From assembly GCA_041398845.1 (NCBI GenBank), contig JAWKTZ010000008.1:248001-312000 (forward strand): DNA of 64,000 nt, given 5' to 3'. Below are positions 34,291 through 45,300 of this stretch, piece after piece (the stretch's first letter is position 1; every line of letters starts with the position of its first letter). The notes beneath the pieces were generated by a model. The model saw nothing but the letters and a program-made list of their open reading frames with translations, had not been told where the DNA came from and did no database searches. This DNA is from Fuerstiella sp041398845. GTDB taxonomy: Bacteria; Planctomycetota; Planctomycetia; Planctomycetales; Planctomycetaceae. Made by a program: the position numbers and the translations under genes.

Positions 34291-36299
34291 ACGACCTTCC
34301 GATTTCTGCTGAGCAGGTGCTGGGGGCGGACGGCAGCATTGCCCGCCGTCTGAAATCCTACGAATCGCGTCCCGAACAACTGGCTCTGGCCGCCTCGGTG
34401 GAAGAAGCGATTCAAAACCGACACCATTTGGTAGCCGAAGCCGGAACCGGTGTTGGAAAGAGCTTCGCTTATCTGATTCCCGCCATCCTGGCTGCTCAGC
34501 AGCGACGGTCTCAGGACGACAAATGCAAACGCATCATCGTGTCGACTCACACGATCAGTCTGCAGGAACAGCTCATCAACAGCGACATCCCGTTTCTTCA
34601 GGCCGTTCTTCCGGTGGAATTCAGTGCCGTGCTGGTTAAGGGCCGCAGCAACTACATCAGTCTGCGGCGAGCCGGCAAGGCAGTTCAGCGAGCGTCACAG
34701 AAGATGATGTTCGAAATGGATGGTCAGCGACAGTTGGCTCAGATCTTTGACTGGGCTCAGAAAACCACCGATGGCAGTCGAGCGGACCTGTCATTTCGAC
34801 CTCAGCCACAGGTGTGGGACGAAGTCGGCAGTGACCACGGTGACTGCATGGGCAGGAAATGCCCGACTCATGATAAATGTTTCTATTACAAAGCTCGCCG
34901 ACGTGTCTGGAACGCGGATCTGCTGGTCGTCAATCACGCGCTGTTCTTTTCGGATCTGGCTCTGCGTCGCGACGGTGCCAGCGTGCTGCCCGATTATGAC
35001 ACGGTCATCTTTGACGAAGCCCATACGATTGAAGCGGTGGCCGCCGATCATCTGGGAATCAAACTGTCAGAAGGTCAGATTGATTATCTGATGAATCGTC
35101 TGTACAACGACCGAAATCAAAAAGGCCTGCTGCTGGCTCATAAGCTCGAACACGCTCAGCGACAGGTGATGAAGGTGCGACATCAGTCGCGTGAGTTTTT
35201 CTTTGCCGTCGACAACTGGGTCCGCAGCTTCGGCCGGAAGAACGGTCGACTGGACAAACCGATTGATGTCGAAAACAACGTCACGGCCGCACTGTATGAA
35301 CTGGGGCGACAGATTGAGGTCTATGCGGAAAACGTGCGTTCGGAAAGCGATCAGGTGGAACTGCGGTCGGCGGCAGCTCGCTGTCAGATGATGGCAGACA
35401 GTCTGGCGTCATGGTGTCAGCAGAGCGTGAAGGAAGACGTGTACTGGGTCGAACACACGGGAGCTCGCCAGGACCGAGCGGCGCTGCTGAGTGCTCCGGT
35501 GGAAGTGGGACCGATTCTGCGTGATCAGTTGTTCAACAAAGTGTCCAGCGTCATTCTGACCAGTGCCACACTGGCCATTGGAACTCAGGACTTCCGCTTC
35601 TTTCGCAGCCGAGTGGGTGTGACCGATGGCAGCGACAATCGCCAGGGCAGCCCGTTTGATTATCAGCGGCAGGTTCGGCTGATCCTGTCCACCAACATGC
35701 CGGACCCGTCCACCACAGCGCTCGACTTTCAGCAGGAATGCTGCCGCAGAATCCAGAGGCATCTGCTGGAAACCGAAGGTCGGGCATTCGTATTGTTCAC
35801 AAGCTACAGCATGATGATGGCGGTGACCGAGCGGCTGACGGGCTGGCTGGCCAGTCATGACCTGACACTTTACTGTCAGGGCAAAGGCATGCCGCGCACC
35901 GCGATGCTCGACCGATTTCGCAATGATGAACGAGCCGTGTTGTTTGGGACCGACAGTTTCTGGCAGGGCGTGGATGTTCCCGGAGATGCGCTGCAGAACG
36001 TCATCATCACGCGGTTACCGTTCAGCGTTCCCGATCATCCGCTGCTGGAAGCTCGAGTCGACGCGATCAAAGCTCGAGGCGGCAACCCGTTCAACGAGTA
36101 TCAGGTGCCGGAAGCCATTATCAAACTGAAACAGGGTTTCGGGCGTCTGATCCGCAGTCGCAACGATTCCGGGCGAGTTGTCATTCTGGATCCGCGAATT
36201 CTGACAAAACATTATGGCCGACTGTTTCTGGCCAGCCTGCCGAAATGTCGCGTCGAAACGGACGACGGACAAACGATTCAGTTGCTGTCAGAAGACTGA
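34287..36299 (+). CDS. DinG-like ATP-dependent helicase (XPD family)
   Basis: 670 residues starting in the ATGA overlap with the phosphatase gene. Walker A AEAGTGVGKS lies at residues 50-59, followed by IIVSTHTISLQEQL. An iron-sulfur-like region DCMGRKCPTHDKC shows three closely spaced cysteines. It also has VIFDEAHTIE (motif II), then SVILTSATLA, FVLFTSYSMM, LFGTDSFWQGVDVPG and the final KQGFGRLIRSRNDSG (motif VI). This is the superfamily 2 DinG/XPD layout, a 5'-3' helicase acting on R-loops and damaged DNA. The gene starts are coupled, so co-expression with the phosphatase is likely. Confidence 0.88.
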   Translation: MNDLPISAEQVLGADGSIARRLKSYESRPEQLALAASVEEAIQNRHHLVAEAGTGVGKSFAYLIPAILAAQQRRSQDDKCKRIIVSTHTISLQEQLINSDIPFLQAVLPVEFSAVLVKGRSNYISLRRAGKAVQRASQKMMFEMDGQRQLAQIFDWAQKTTDGSRADLSFRPQPQVWDEVGSDHGDCMGRKCPTHDKCFYYKARRRVWNADLLVVNHALFFSDLALRRDGASVLPDYDTVIFDEAHTIEAVAADHLGIKLSEGQIDYLMNRLYNDRNQKGLLLAHKLEHAQRQVMKVRHQSREFFFAVDNWVRSFGRKNGRLDKPIDVENNVTAALYELGRQIEVYAENVRSESDQVELRSAAARCQMMADSLASWCQQSVKEDVYWVEHTGARQDRAALLSAPVEVGPILRDQLFNKVSSVILTSATLAIGTQDFRFFRSRVGVTDGSDNRQGSPFDYQRQVRLILSTNMPDPSTTALDFQQECCRRIQRHLLETEGRAFVLFTSYSMMMAVTERLTGWLASHDLTLYCQGKGMPRTAMLDRFRNDERAVLFGTDSFWQGVDVPGDALQNVIITRLPFSVPDHPLLEARVDAIKARGGNPFNEYQVPEAIIKLKQGFGRLIRSRNDSGRVVILDPRILTKHYGRLFLASLPKCRVETDDGQTIQLLSED

Positions 36300-36463
36300 G
36301 TTGCTCTGGCCACAAGGCCGCACCACTTCAAAAAGATCGTGCCGACCACTAGACTCCGGCTCAATCATCGGACCGTTGCTGTTGCCGGAATCGGCGTGCC
36401 TTGTCAAATCAACAGTCCCCCGTCCCGGTGCCCTGTCAGATTCATTCGGAAAGCCTGTTGTTC

Positions 36464-37693
36464 ATGCCTCGCATCAAGCCCTTTCAAGCCATTCGCCCGA
36501 CCCCGACCGCCGCTGCGGATGTCGCTTCGGTCCCCTACGACGTGGTCAATCGGGAAGAAGCCGTTGAACTGGCCAAGGGCAATCCTTCCAGTTTTCTGCA
36601 TGTTGTTCGCCCTGACATCGACCTTCCTCCCGAAACGGATCCGTATTCCGCAGACGTTTATCGGACCGGGCGGGACAATCTGGACCGGCTCATCCGTGAA
36701 GGCACTCTCATTCGTGATGCCGTGGACAGTCTGTATGTTTATCGGCAGGTGATGAATGGAATGGCGCAGTCCGGAGTGGTTTGCTGCTGTCACATCGACG
36801 ATTACGAAAACAATCTGATTCTGAAACACGAAAAGACCCGGCAGTCGAAAGAAGACGATCGCACTCGTCATGTTCTGGCTCTGAATGCTCATGCCGGTCC
36901 TGTGTTTCTGACGTATCGCGATGTCGCCGCCGTTGACGCACTGGTGGCCGCCGAGTGTGCTCAGACGCCGCTGTATGATTTCACTGCCGTTGATGGAGTT
37001 CAGCATACGGTGTGGACTGTAAAGGACCCGCAGGCGATTGTTGAACTGCTGTCAGCGGTACCCGCGTTCTATGTGGCCGATGGGCATCATCGTTCGGCCA
37101 GTGCATGGCGAGCTGGAGCGGAACGGCGAGCCGCCAACCCGAACCACACGGGCGACGAAGAATATAACTGGTTTCTGACCGTCCTGTTTCCAGCTCAGCA
37201 ACTGCACATTCTGTCGTACAATCGCATCATTCGGGATCTGAACGGTCTCACGGCTGGCCAGTTCATCGAAAGGTTATCGTCGCTCGGTCACCTTGAACCG
37301 ACCAGCCAGCCGGTTCCGGAACATGAGGGCAGCTTTTGTTTTTACCTTGACGGCGCATGGTATCGTCTGACGGTTCCGCCCGATTCGATTGATCGCAGTG
37401 ATGCGATTGCGTCGCTGGATGTGGCGATTCTGGAAGAGCGGGTTCTGGGGCCGATTTTTGGAATTCAGGACGTGCGGACGGATTCGCGAATCGATTTTGT
37501 GGGTGGCATTCGCGGCACTCAGGAACTGGAAAAACGCGTGAACTCAGGCGACTGGGCGTGTGCCGTTTCAATGTATCCCACGTCCATTCAGCAATTGATG
37601 GCGGTGTCGGACGCAGGACAGATCATGCCGCCGAAAAGTACGTGGTTCGAACCCAAACTCCGCAGCGGGCTGCTGGTTCATTCGCTGGATTGA
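36464..37693 (+). CDS. DUF1015 family protein
   Basis: 409 residues from ATG 36464 (MPRIKPFQAIRPTP); a longer frame upstream begins inside the intergenic region and is rejected. The N-terminal FQAIRPTP, VPYDVVNREEA, SFLHVVRPDIDLP and the central FYVADGHHRSASAWRAGAERR are the hallmarks of DUF1015. It ends FGGIRGTQEL-like (VGGIRGTQELEKRVN), then MPPKSTWFEPKLRSGLLVHSL. The ADGHHR motif suggests a catalytic or metal site. The family is widespread, often next to serine biosynthesis genes, which are not seen here. Function unproven. Confidence 0.9.
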   Translation: MPRIKPFQAIRPTPTAAADVASVPYDVVNREEAVELAKGNPSSFLHVVRPDIDLPPETDPYSADVYRTGRDNLDRLIREGTLIRDAVDSLYVYRQVMNGMAQSGVVCCCHIDDYENNLILKHEKTRQSKEDDRTRHVLALNAHAGPVFLTYRDVAAVDALVAAECAQTPLYDFTAVDGVQHTVWTVKDPQAIVELLSAVPAFYVADGHHRSASAWRAGAERRAANPNHTGDEEYNWFLTVLFPAQQLHILSYNRIIRDLNGLTAGQFIERLSSLGHLEPTSQPVPEHEGSFCFYLDGAWYRLTVPPDSIDRSDAIASLDVAILEERVLGPIFGIQDVRTDSRIDFVGGIRGTQELEKRVNSGDWACAVSMYPTSIQQLMAVSDAGQIMPPKSTWFEPKLRSGLLVHSLD

Positions 37694-37812
37694 TCGACAA
37701 ATCCAGCGTTTTACCGGCTCATTCGTGTCCGTTACGGTCTCCCTCCAAAAGCCTCAAACAAAACCCGACCATCGCTCGTACATCAGGGAGTACACAGTGA
37801 AAGGTCGTGAAA

Positions 37813-38463
37813 ATGCTGAGAATGACCGAACGGGACGCGAATTTCGACTCGTCCGGGACGGATCGGGAATCTGAAGATTCCCGGATGTCTCAGGCCACCG
37901 ATGCGCGCCTGGTGGATCAGGCTCGGCACGGGGATACAGACGCATTCGGCCAGTTGGTTCAACGCTACGAACGGCGAGTACTGAAGGTCATTCGGCGGTT
38001 TATGCCCGACCGTGATCTGACAATGGACCTCGCACAGGAAACGTTTCTGAAAGCGTTCGACCGGCTGGAGCAGTTCGATCCGTCCCGACGTTTCGGTCCG
38101 TGGCTGTTTCGGATTGCAGTGAACACCACCTACGACCATTTGCGAAGAATCAAGCGTAAGGGCAAGTGGGCGTTATTCAGTGAAGCATCGAGTGACCGGG
38201 TGCCCGATCCGGAAGCTCCGGACCCGCGCGGCGAAATCGATCTGTCGCAGGAAGTGCGAATGGTTCTGGAAGACATTCCGGAAGCGTATCGCACAGTTCT
38301 GGTGCTTCGCGATCTGGAAGGATTTTCGACCTCCGAAGTAGCGGCTGTGACAGAACGCAGCGAAGCCACCATTCGCTGGCGACTGGCGGAAGCTCGACGA
38401 ATGTTCAAGGACGTGTGGGAACGACGGCAGCGTAGTATTGAGGAAGAACAGATCGGACCATGA
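37813..38463 (+). CDS. ECF-family RNA polymerase sigma factor
   Basis: 216 residues from ATG 37813, placed after AAAGG. Region 2 is LVDQARHGDTDAFGQLVQRYERRVLKVIRRFM, DLAQETFLKAFDRLEQFDPSRRFGPWLFRIAVNTTYDHLRR. Region 4 is VRMVLEDIPEAYRTVLVLRDLEGFSTSEVAAVTERSEATIRWRLAEARRMF. This is an RpoE-like sigma-70 factor without region 3. The N-terminal 28 residues are extra and charged. The stop codon overlaps the next start by ATGA, coupling it to a zinc-finger anti-sigma factor that should hold it inactive. Confidence 0.92.
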   Translation: MLRMTERDANFDSSGTDRESEDSRMSQATDARLVDQARHGDTDAFGQLVQRYERRVLKVIRRFMPDRDLTMDLAQETFLKAFDRLEQFDPSRRFGPWLFRIAVNTTYDHLRRIKRKGKWALFSEASSDRVPDPEAPDPRGEIDLSQEVRMVLEDIPEAYRTVLVLRDLEGFSTSEVAAVTERSEATIRWRLAEARRMFKDVWERRQRSIEEEQIGP

Positions 38464-39044
38464 CCATGAAGAACCAGACTCTGAAATGTGTGGATGCTCG
38501 CCACCTGGTGCATCTGTCTGTCGGCGATGATACTCAGCCCGATGAAGAACAGCAGTTGTCAGAACACCTGCATGTCTGTTCGGATTGTCGAGCCTACCAT
38601 GCGGGTATGGTGGACGCGATGCATGTGCTGGAACGCGTTCGGGATGACGTCCCGGCCGACATGCCCGCGAAATCCATCTGGCCCGGCATGGCAGCTCAGT
38701 TGAAAGCTCGTCGAGCAGCAGAAACGGTTCCGGAACGGCGTCGATTTAACGTATCAGTCGCCGCGCTGTGCGCGTGTTCGCTGCTGCTGGCTCTGGTCAC
38801 TGCCGTACAGAATCTGCCGTCCTATGATCCGGACCCGTTTGCCAACCTGTCTGTGATGCCGGCAACCAACGTCAGTTTTCAGAACGGTCGGCAATGGTTG
38901 AATGATCAGAACCGGCAGCCGCTGCAACTGCTTCCGGTTCGTCAGGACGACGGGACTGTGGTGTTTGTTGATGCATCCACCGGACAGATGTTTGTGCCGA
39001 ATATGATTCCAACCGCCGCCGATGGCAAAGAACTGAATTTCTGA
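38460..39044 (+). CDS. zinc-finger membrane anti-sigma factor
   Basis: 194 residues. The N-terminal zinc-binding anti-sigma domain carries HLHVCSDC (H-x3-C-x2-C), and a single membrane helix lies near residues 97-115 (VSVAALCACSLLLALVTAV). The periplasmic tail (about 80 residues) has no known domain. It should bind the ECF factor encoded directly upstream and respond to an envelope signal. Its last 103 bases overlap the convergent gene on the other strand. Confidence 0.82.
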   Translation: MTMKNQTLKCVDARHLVHLSVGDDTQPDEEQQLSEHLHVCSDCRAYHAGMVDAMHVLERVRDDVPADMPAKSIWPGMAAQLKARRAAETVPERRRFNVSVAALCACSLLLALVTAVQNLPSYDPDPFANLSVMPATNVSFQNGRQWLNDQNRQPLQLLPVRQDDGTVVFVDASTGQMFVPNMIPTAADGKELNF

Positions 39045-39964
39045 AGCAGCAGCGGTCCCATTCTTCGGTCAAAGTCCAGCCTGGCATTCACCACAACCAC
39101 CGTCAGAGGAACCGCCACAACCAGCAGCCGCATCGTTCCCACCATCCATGGACGTTGTCGCTTCAGCACAGTCAGTTCCGAGACCCAGCACAGCAACGGA
39201 GTCAACAGCAGCACCAGCCCATCGACCGTTGACAGTCGACCGAAAAACCGGCCGATAAACAACAGGCTGAACAGCGTCACCAGTCCGATGCCAATCAACG
39301 CCGTGCCACCGCAACCGGTGTTGCCACCATCAACCGTCGGTCGCCGCCATCGGCTGATCGACAGGGTCACGGCCACGCCGGACAATGTGGCCGCAAAGGG
39401 AAACGCGGCAGCTCCACCTTTGATGTAGCCGGCGAGCATGATGCTGGCACCCCCACACAGAAGAGTGATGGCGAGGGCGAACGGAATGGACGGGCCTTCC
39501 GACCGCAGGCTGAGCAACACCAGAAGTCGCCATGTCAGCACGAGCAGAACTGCGGAAATCGCCATGGCCACGCCAATACGGGCCATCGTCCAGTTGACAT
39601 CGGAACCGTCAAGATAAACCGAACCGTGCAGCAGAATTCGCGGAGTCACCACCGCCAGAACGATTCTCAGACTCCACGCCGTTCTGTCAGTAATGGCTCG
39701 GAACCCGGCGAGCAGTTCAAGGCTGAGCACAATCGGCAGGACAATCAGAACAAGCCGGTCCAGAGCACTCACGGGAGGCCATGTCGGCCACATCGACTGC
39801 ACTCGGAAGGCGATGGCCAGTCCCGTGCCGACTGCAATCACGCAGGCGGAATTTCGCCATGCGTTTTGGGCTGCCCGACCGGCAGCGACCATCGCCATCA
39901 TCACAACGGCACTGACGATGGCGGCTGCCGTCATCGACTTCAGATACAGCAGCGGATCGGGCAT
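38942..39964 (-). CDS. polytopic membrane protein of unknown function
   Basis: 340 residues from ATG 39964, three bases after the yceI-like stop, so co-transcribed with it. It has nine or so hydrophobic segments, no recognised family, and no charged catalytic motif. The last 34 codons lie opposite the end of the anti-sigma gene; family members may end nearer residue 305. It resembles other uncharacterised planctomycete inner-membrane proteins. Confidence 0.65.
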   Translation of the reverse strand: MPDPLLYLKSMTAAAIVSAVVMMAMVAAGRAAQNAWRNSACVIAVGTGLAIAFRVQSMWPTWPPVSALDRLVLIVLPIVLSLELLAGFRAITDRTAWSLRIVLAVVTPRILLHGSVYLDGSDVNWTMARIGVAMAISAVLLVLTWRLLVLLSLRSEGPSIPFALAITLLCGGASIMLAGYIKGGAAAFPFAATLSGVAVTLSISRWRRPTVDGGNTGCGGTALIGIGLVTLFSLLFIGRFFGRLSTVDGLVLLLTPLLCWVSELTVLKRQRPWMVGTMRLLVVAVPLTVVVVNARLDFDRRMGPLLLQKFSSLPSAAVGIIFGTNICPVDASTNTTVPSS

Positions 39965-39967
39965 GAA

Positions 39968-40543
39968 CTATTTCTGAACGCCTTCGCAGTCGATCATGAT
40001 CAGCGCTTTGTCTCCGATTGGGCCGATGGCCTTGGGGTCGAAACCGAAGTCACTGCGTTTCAGTGCCAGTTCGGTGGAAAAGCCAACACGTTTCACGCCT
40101 TTGAATTCGTGCTCTTCGCCTCCCATTAACACGATGGTCACCGGTTTGGTCGTGCCGTGCATCGTGAAGTCACCCGTGACTTCATATCCGCCGTCAATGC
40201 CTTTCACTTTGGTGCTCTTGAAGGTAATCGTGGGAAACTGTTTGGTGTCGAAGTAATCCGGCTGTCGCAGATGCTCATCACGAGCAGCGTTGGCGGTATC
40301 AATACTGTCTGCCTTGATTGTCAGCTCGAACGTGGACTTTGTCGGGTCGTCCCGGTCGAGCGAAAATTTGCCGGACACCTCATTGAATCGGCCATGAATC
40401 CAACTGATGTCCAGATGTCGCGCCTTGAAGCTCACCGAAGAATGCACCAGATCATATTCGTACTCATCGGCTGCAAACACAGAAGATCCGGTGAGTGTCA
40501 CGGTCAACAGGACGAAGCAGAAGGCAGAACGGGTTGTTCGCAT
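39968..40543 (-). CDS. YceI-family periplasmic lipid-binding protein
   Basis: 191 residues from ATG 40543, with a signal peptide (residues 1-24, cleavage after VFAA). The mature domain has YDLVHSSVSFKARHLDISWIHGRFNEVSGKFSLD, SIDTANAARDEHLRQPDYFDTKQFPTITFKST, GDFTMHGTTKPVTI and DFGFDPKAIG. This is the complete YceI signature. The family binds isoprenoid-type lipids in a beta-barrel in the periplasm. It is followed at once by a membrane protein gene, which may use or supply the ligand (inferred). Confidence 0.92.
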   Translation of the reverse strand: MRTTRSAFCFVLLTVTLTGSSVFAADEYEYDLVHSSVSFKARHLDISWIHGRFNEVSGKFSLDRDDPTKSTFELTIKADSIDTANAARDEHLRQPDYFDTKQFPTITFKSTKVKGIDGGYEVTGDFTMHGTTKPVTIVLMGGEEHEFKGVKRVGFSTELALKRSDFGFDPKAIGPIGDKALIMIDCEGVQK

Positions 40544-40769
40544 CAGACCTAACTTTCTGAAAGTGATTGAGTTCAAATTCCGCAACCGACAGCATTGCCA
40601 GTCCACAGCCCGCCATGGTACGGCGTGTCCCGATGTGAGTAAAGTCGCTCGCCGAAGGCTCACCCGGATGAAAAATGTCAGTCCGTTCAGAGGCCTTCGG
40701 AGATGACAGCCTTCAACCGCGTTGAAGGGGTGCTATTCTTTGGAGGTGTCGTGGCTGTGAGACGATGGT

Positions 40770-42086
40770 TCAGAGGAGTTCGTTCAGGACTCGGCCATTG
40801 GAGAGTGCGATGGGGCGATTCAGGCGGTCTCGCAGTTCGGTGTTTGGCGGAATTCCCAGAAGGTGCCACATGGTGGCCAGAACATCGGCGGGGCTCACGG
40901 GTTGCGACAGGACTTCGGCTCCGCGTGAATCGCTTTCGCCGTAGGTTTGCCCGCCGACGATGCCACCGCCCGCCAGCACTGTGCTGTAGACATTCGGCCA
41001 GTGGTCTCGGCCGTTGTCCGTGTTGATTTTCGGGGTGCGTCCAAATTCGCCGGTGTTGATCACCAGCGTGCGGTCCAGCATTCCGCGATCTGCCAGATCC
41101 TGTACGAGCGCTGCAAAAGCAGCATCCATTTCGGGAACGATCTGCTGGTAGCGGCCCGACAATCCTCCGTGAGTATCCCACTTCTGATTGAATTCATTGA
41201 AACCGACAAACTGCACACCGGCTTCCACCAGACGTCGAGCCAGCAGCAGTGACTGACCGACTCGATTGCGTCCGTAGCGATCCCGCAGCGCATCAGGTTC
41301 CGCGTTCAGGTCGAGTGCTTTGCGAACGGCACCACTCACGACCATGTCGTAGGCAGATCGAGTCAGGTGGTTGTAGCGATGGTTGAGGTCGGCTTCCAGA
41401 TATCGGGCTGCCGAATCCAGTTGCTGCATGAGAGATAACCGAGTCTGCATGCGTGTTTCGGTGATTCCGTCCGGAAGCGAAAGCGACAGCGGTCGATAAT
41501 CCTTTTCAGAGGGATCGCCGCTGATCAGAAACGGATCATGCACGCTGCCCAGAAAGCCGGCATATTGTCCCGGCATGCGGTTGGACGGGCCGGGGATGCT
41601 GAGCCAGTTCGGCAACGAAATACTTCCCGGCACGTTCGACGCCGCGTTGCGGTCATGCGACGTCAGATAATTCAGAACTCCGGCCGGTCCGGGAAAGTCA
41701 TCGCCGTGAGCTTCCCGGTCACGGTCCTGCTGATTGTCGCTGCCGGTCAGAGTGATGTAGGTTCCGGCGATATGGTTGGTGAACTTGTGCGTCATCGAGC
41801 GAATGACACACAGGTGTTCGCTGACCGCCGCCGACCGGTGCATCAGTTCACCGAACTGCATTCCGGTTGTGGCGGTGGAATGAACGCGAAACGGTCCGCG
41901 AATTTCCGGAACGGCGTCCGGCTTCGGGTCCCATGTATCAAGCTGACTCAGGCCTCCCTGCAGCAGCATGAAGATGCAGTTTCCCGAATCAGCCGTGCGA
42001 ATCGTGTTCGCGTGCGCCACCGTGCTGCTCAGAAGACTCAGGCTGCCGATTCGCAGAATTTCACGACGTGAGACCGAATGTTGCAT
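40770..42086 (-). CDS. DUF1501 family protein
   Basis: 438 residues from ATG 42086. The N-terminus SRREILRIGSLSLLSSTVAHA looks like a Tat-type signal with an RRE context. The domain carries CIFMLLQGGLSQLDTWDPKPDAVPEIRGPF, CVIRSMTHKFTNHIAGTYITLTG, FVGFNEFNQKWDTHGG, LVINTGEFGRTPKIN and GRDHWPNVYSTVLAGGGI. These are typical of DUF1501, a sulfatase/alkaline-phosphatase-like family abundant in planctomycetes. The usual PSCyt partner is not adjacent here. Substrate unknown. Confidence 0.9.
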   Translation of the reverse strand: MQHSVSRREILRIGSLSLLSSTVAHANTIRTADSGNCIFMLLQGGLSQLDTWDPKPDAVPEIRGPFRVHSTATTGMQFGELMHRSAAVSEHLCVIRSMTHKFTNHIAGTYITLTGSDNQQDRDREAHGDDFPGPAGVLNYLTSHDRNAASNVPGSISLPNWLSIPGPSNRMPGQYAGFLGSVHDPFLISGDPSEKDYRPLSLSLPDGITETRMQTRLSLMQQLDSAARYLEADLNHRYNHLTRSAYDMVVSGAVRKALDLNAEPDALRDRYGRNRVGQSLLLARRLVEAGVQFVGFNEFNQKWDTHGGLSGRYQQIVPEMDAAFAALVQDLADRGMLDRTLVINTGEFGRTPKINTDNGRDHWPNVYSTVLAGGGIVGGQTYGESDSRGAEVLSQPVSPADVLATMWHLLGIPPNTELRDRLNRPIALSNGRVLNELL

Positions 42087-42396
42087 GGTGGGCCAACTGT
42101 GAAGAAGCAGGGGATGGAATCAGCTCAAGTCTACTGCAACCGTCGCACAGCGGGAATTGATTCCTGAGTTTGCCGCAGCGATTCCGCAGTTTTCACGAAG
42201 GCCGCCACACCTGACCAGCCGGATGTGCCAGCGAGTGATTTTCCCGGGCTTCTGTGAAGTCCACTCGCTGGCGTTTCGGGCTGGTGTTCCATCGGCGTCA
42301 TAGCGGAATTCTCCGAGCGGTTCCGGTATACTGCTGTGTCTTGAGAAGAAACGATAAGGGACGATTCAGAGCGCGGCGGAAGGAGCCGGGGTTTCG
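42087..42396. other. intergenic between divergent genes
   Basis: 310 bp holding the promoters of the DUF1501 gene and the AddA-like gene. I see no repeat or clear operator. Confidence 0.4.
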
Positions 42397-45300
42397 ATGT
42401 ATAAATTGATCCGAGCGTCTGCAGGCAGTGGGAAGACATTTCAGCTTTCGGGGCATTTCCTGCGGCAACTGTTTCAGGGACATCCTCCGCAGACGGTTCT
42501 GGCCACCACGTTTACTCGCAAAGCGGCTGGAGAGATTCTGGGACGTGTGCTGCTGCGGATGGCGGCGGCGGCGGCCGACAGGGAAGAATGTCAGCGGCTG
42601 GCCGACTTCCTGGCTCCTGTTGACGTGACTCAGGCGAAAGCCCTGGACCTGCTGGTGAGTGTCACTCAGCAACTGCATCGTATGCGAGTGTGTACGCTGG
42701 ACAGTTTCTTTCAGCAGGTGGCTCGCAGTCTGACTCTGGAACTGGGACTGCCGCCTGGCTGGAGCATCATTGATGAACACACGGACAGCGAATTGCGGCA
42801 GCAGGCCACCGATGCCGTGCTCGCTCAACAGATGCCCCGGGATGCTCAGCGCCTGATGCAGATGCTGGCAAAGGGACACAGTAAACGCAGCGTCCGTGAT
42901 CTGATTGATGAGACAGTTCAGAAGTTCCATGAGCTGTATCTGCTGACGGGCAGTGACGCCTGGCACCGCATTCCTCATGGACATCGCCTGACGTTGCTGG
43001 AACTCGAACATGCCGTCCACGAGGTACTGGAACAGATTCCCCCGGAGGACAAGCGGGTGGAAAAAGCGGTTCGGTCTGACATGCAGCGCGTGCGAGATCG
43101 GCAATGGGATGCACTGATCGACAACGGGATTGCCAAACGCGTTTTCAGCGGTGACCTGACCTATTACCGCAAGCCACTGCCGGAAGGCCTGACTGACGCG
43201 TATGTGCCGCTGCTGACTCACGCCAAAGCCGAACTACTGGATGTGATGGCTCAGCAGACAAAGGCCACTCACGATCTGATCCAGCGCTTTGATCGGGAAT
43301 ACAGCCGACTGCGTTCCGAACATGGCTGGATGAGTTTTGGCGATGTGACTCGTGTTCTGGCTGCAGCCGAAGACGCAGCCGATGGTCAAAGGATGAACTT
43401 TCGTCTGGACAGCACCTTAAAGCATCTGCTGCTGGACGAATTTCAGGACACGTCGCCCGATCAGTGGAAAGTTCTGAAGCGACTGGCGCTGAAGATTGCG
43501 GCAAGTCCGGAAGAGTCCAGTTTCTTCTGTGTGGGCGATCCCAAACAGGCGATCTATGGCTGGCGTGGCGGAGTTGCAGAAATTCTGGATGCGGTGGAAG
43601 TCACCATGCCGGTGCTGGAATCAATGGCACTGGATCAAAGTCGGCGGTCGTCAATGGCGGTGATTGAAACGGTTAACAAAGTGTTTCAGCATCTGCACCT
43701 GCATGACAACCTGAATGACTTCACCCGGCCGGCCTTTGACTGGGAACAGCGATTTCCAACACATTCCACGGTGCATAACGAACTTCCCGGCTTCGCGGTC
43801 CTGCAGACGTCGCCGCAGTTCGCGGGCGATTATGCAGCCGAACGACGCATTCCGTACTATCACTGGGTGGCGGAATCCATTCGCGATCTGCATCGGCAAT
43901 GTCCAGGAGCGGAAATTGGTGTGCTGACTCGCAAGAACAGCACGGTGGCCCGCCTGGTTCACGAACTCAACGTGCTGGGCGTGCCCGCCAGTGAAGAAGG
44001 CGGAACCGCTCCGACGGACAGTCCGGCCGTGCTGGCCGTGCTGTCGCTGCTGCATCTGGCCAGTCATCCGGGGTGCGAGGTGTCTCGCTTTCACGTAGCC
44101 ACGTCGCCGCTGGCGGGTGTGGTGGAACTCACAACATGGACGGATGACGACGCGGCTGCAAAGACGGCGGCGGAAATCCGCAATCGACTGATGGACAACG
44201 GTTACGGGCCGACTCTGCAATGGCTGTCGGAATCGGTGAGGGCTCATTGCAATCAACGTGACATTGTGCGATTGCAGCAGGTCGTTGCGGTGGGCTGGCA
44301 GTTTGATCAGTCACCGTCGCTGAATCCGGCGGAATTTGTGAGGCTGCTGGAAGGCAGTCGATTGAGCAAATCGGATTCGGCTCCGGTTCGAGTCATGACG
44401 GTGCATCAGAGCAAGGGGCTGGAATTTGACATCGTTGTGCTGCCGGAACTGGACGGACGGTTGTTCCTGACGCCGAATGCGGCGGCGGGAAGTTCGGTTG
44501 CCGGTGAAGCACCGGACCGCGTGTGCGTCTGGCGCAGCAAGGCCATTCGCAGTCTGTTGCCGAAGGAGCTACAGCAGGCCTTTGAACAGACGATGGCCCG
44601 CGACATCTCCGAAGCGCTGTGCCTGTTGTATGTCGCGCTGACTCGAGCCGTGCATGCTCTGCACATGCTGATTCCACCGTCGGAATCCGGTTCGATCCCG
44701 GCGTCGTATGCGGGCGTTCTGGTCGCGTCGCTCACCAACGACAAGTGTGCGCCAGCGGATCATGTGCTGTACGAATGCGGCAATCATCGGTGGTACGACG
44801 CCATTCCGGAAATGACGGCGGAACCTCAGCACACGATGGCTGCAACGGCGGACCTGCTGCCTCAGGTGTCGCTGGCACCGATGACAGAACGCCGACGAGG
44901 ACTGCGTCGAGAAGCTCCGTCACGTCATGAACAGACTCATCTGGTTCTTCCGGAGGCCGCCCGACCGTCGACCTCAGTGCGCCTGAGTGACGAGATTGAC
45001 GCTGCACAGGATCTGGACCCGAAAGCACGAGGTACATTGGTGCATGCGTGGTTCGAAGCGATTCAGTGGCTAGACGATGGCCTTCCGGACGCTCGGCTGC
45101 TGCGTTCCATGGCCGAGGGACAATTCGTCCCGGTGCATCTGGCGGAACCATTGCTGCAGAATTTTTTCTCGTTTCTGAGCAACCCGCAGACTCAGGCGGC
45201 TCTGAGCCGAACGGCGTTTCTGAAGCTGGCGAACGTGACATCGTTTGCGAACAATGTGATGTCGGGCGGGGCCATCCTGCGAGTCGAAAACGAACGTCCG

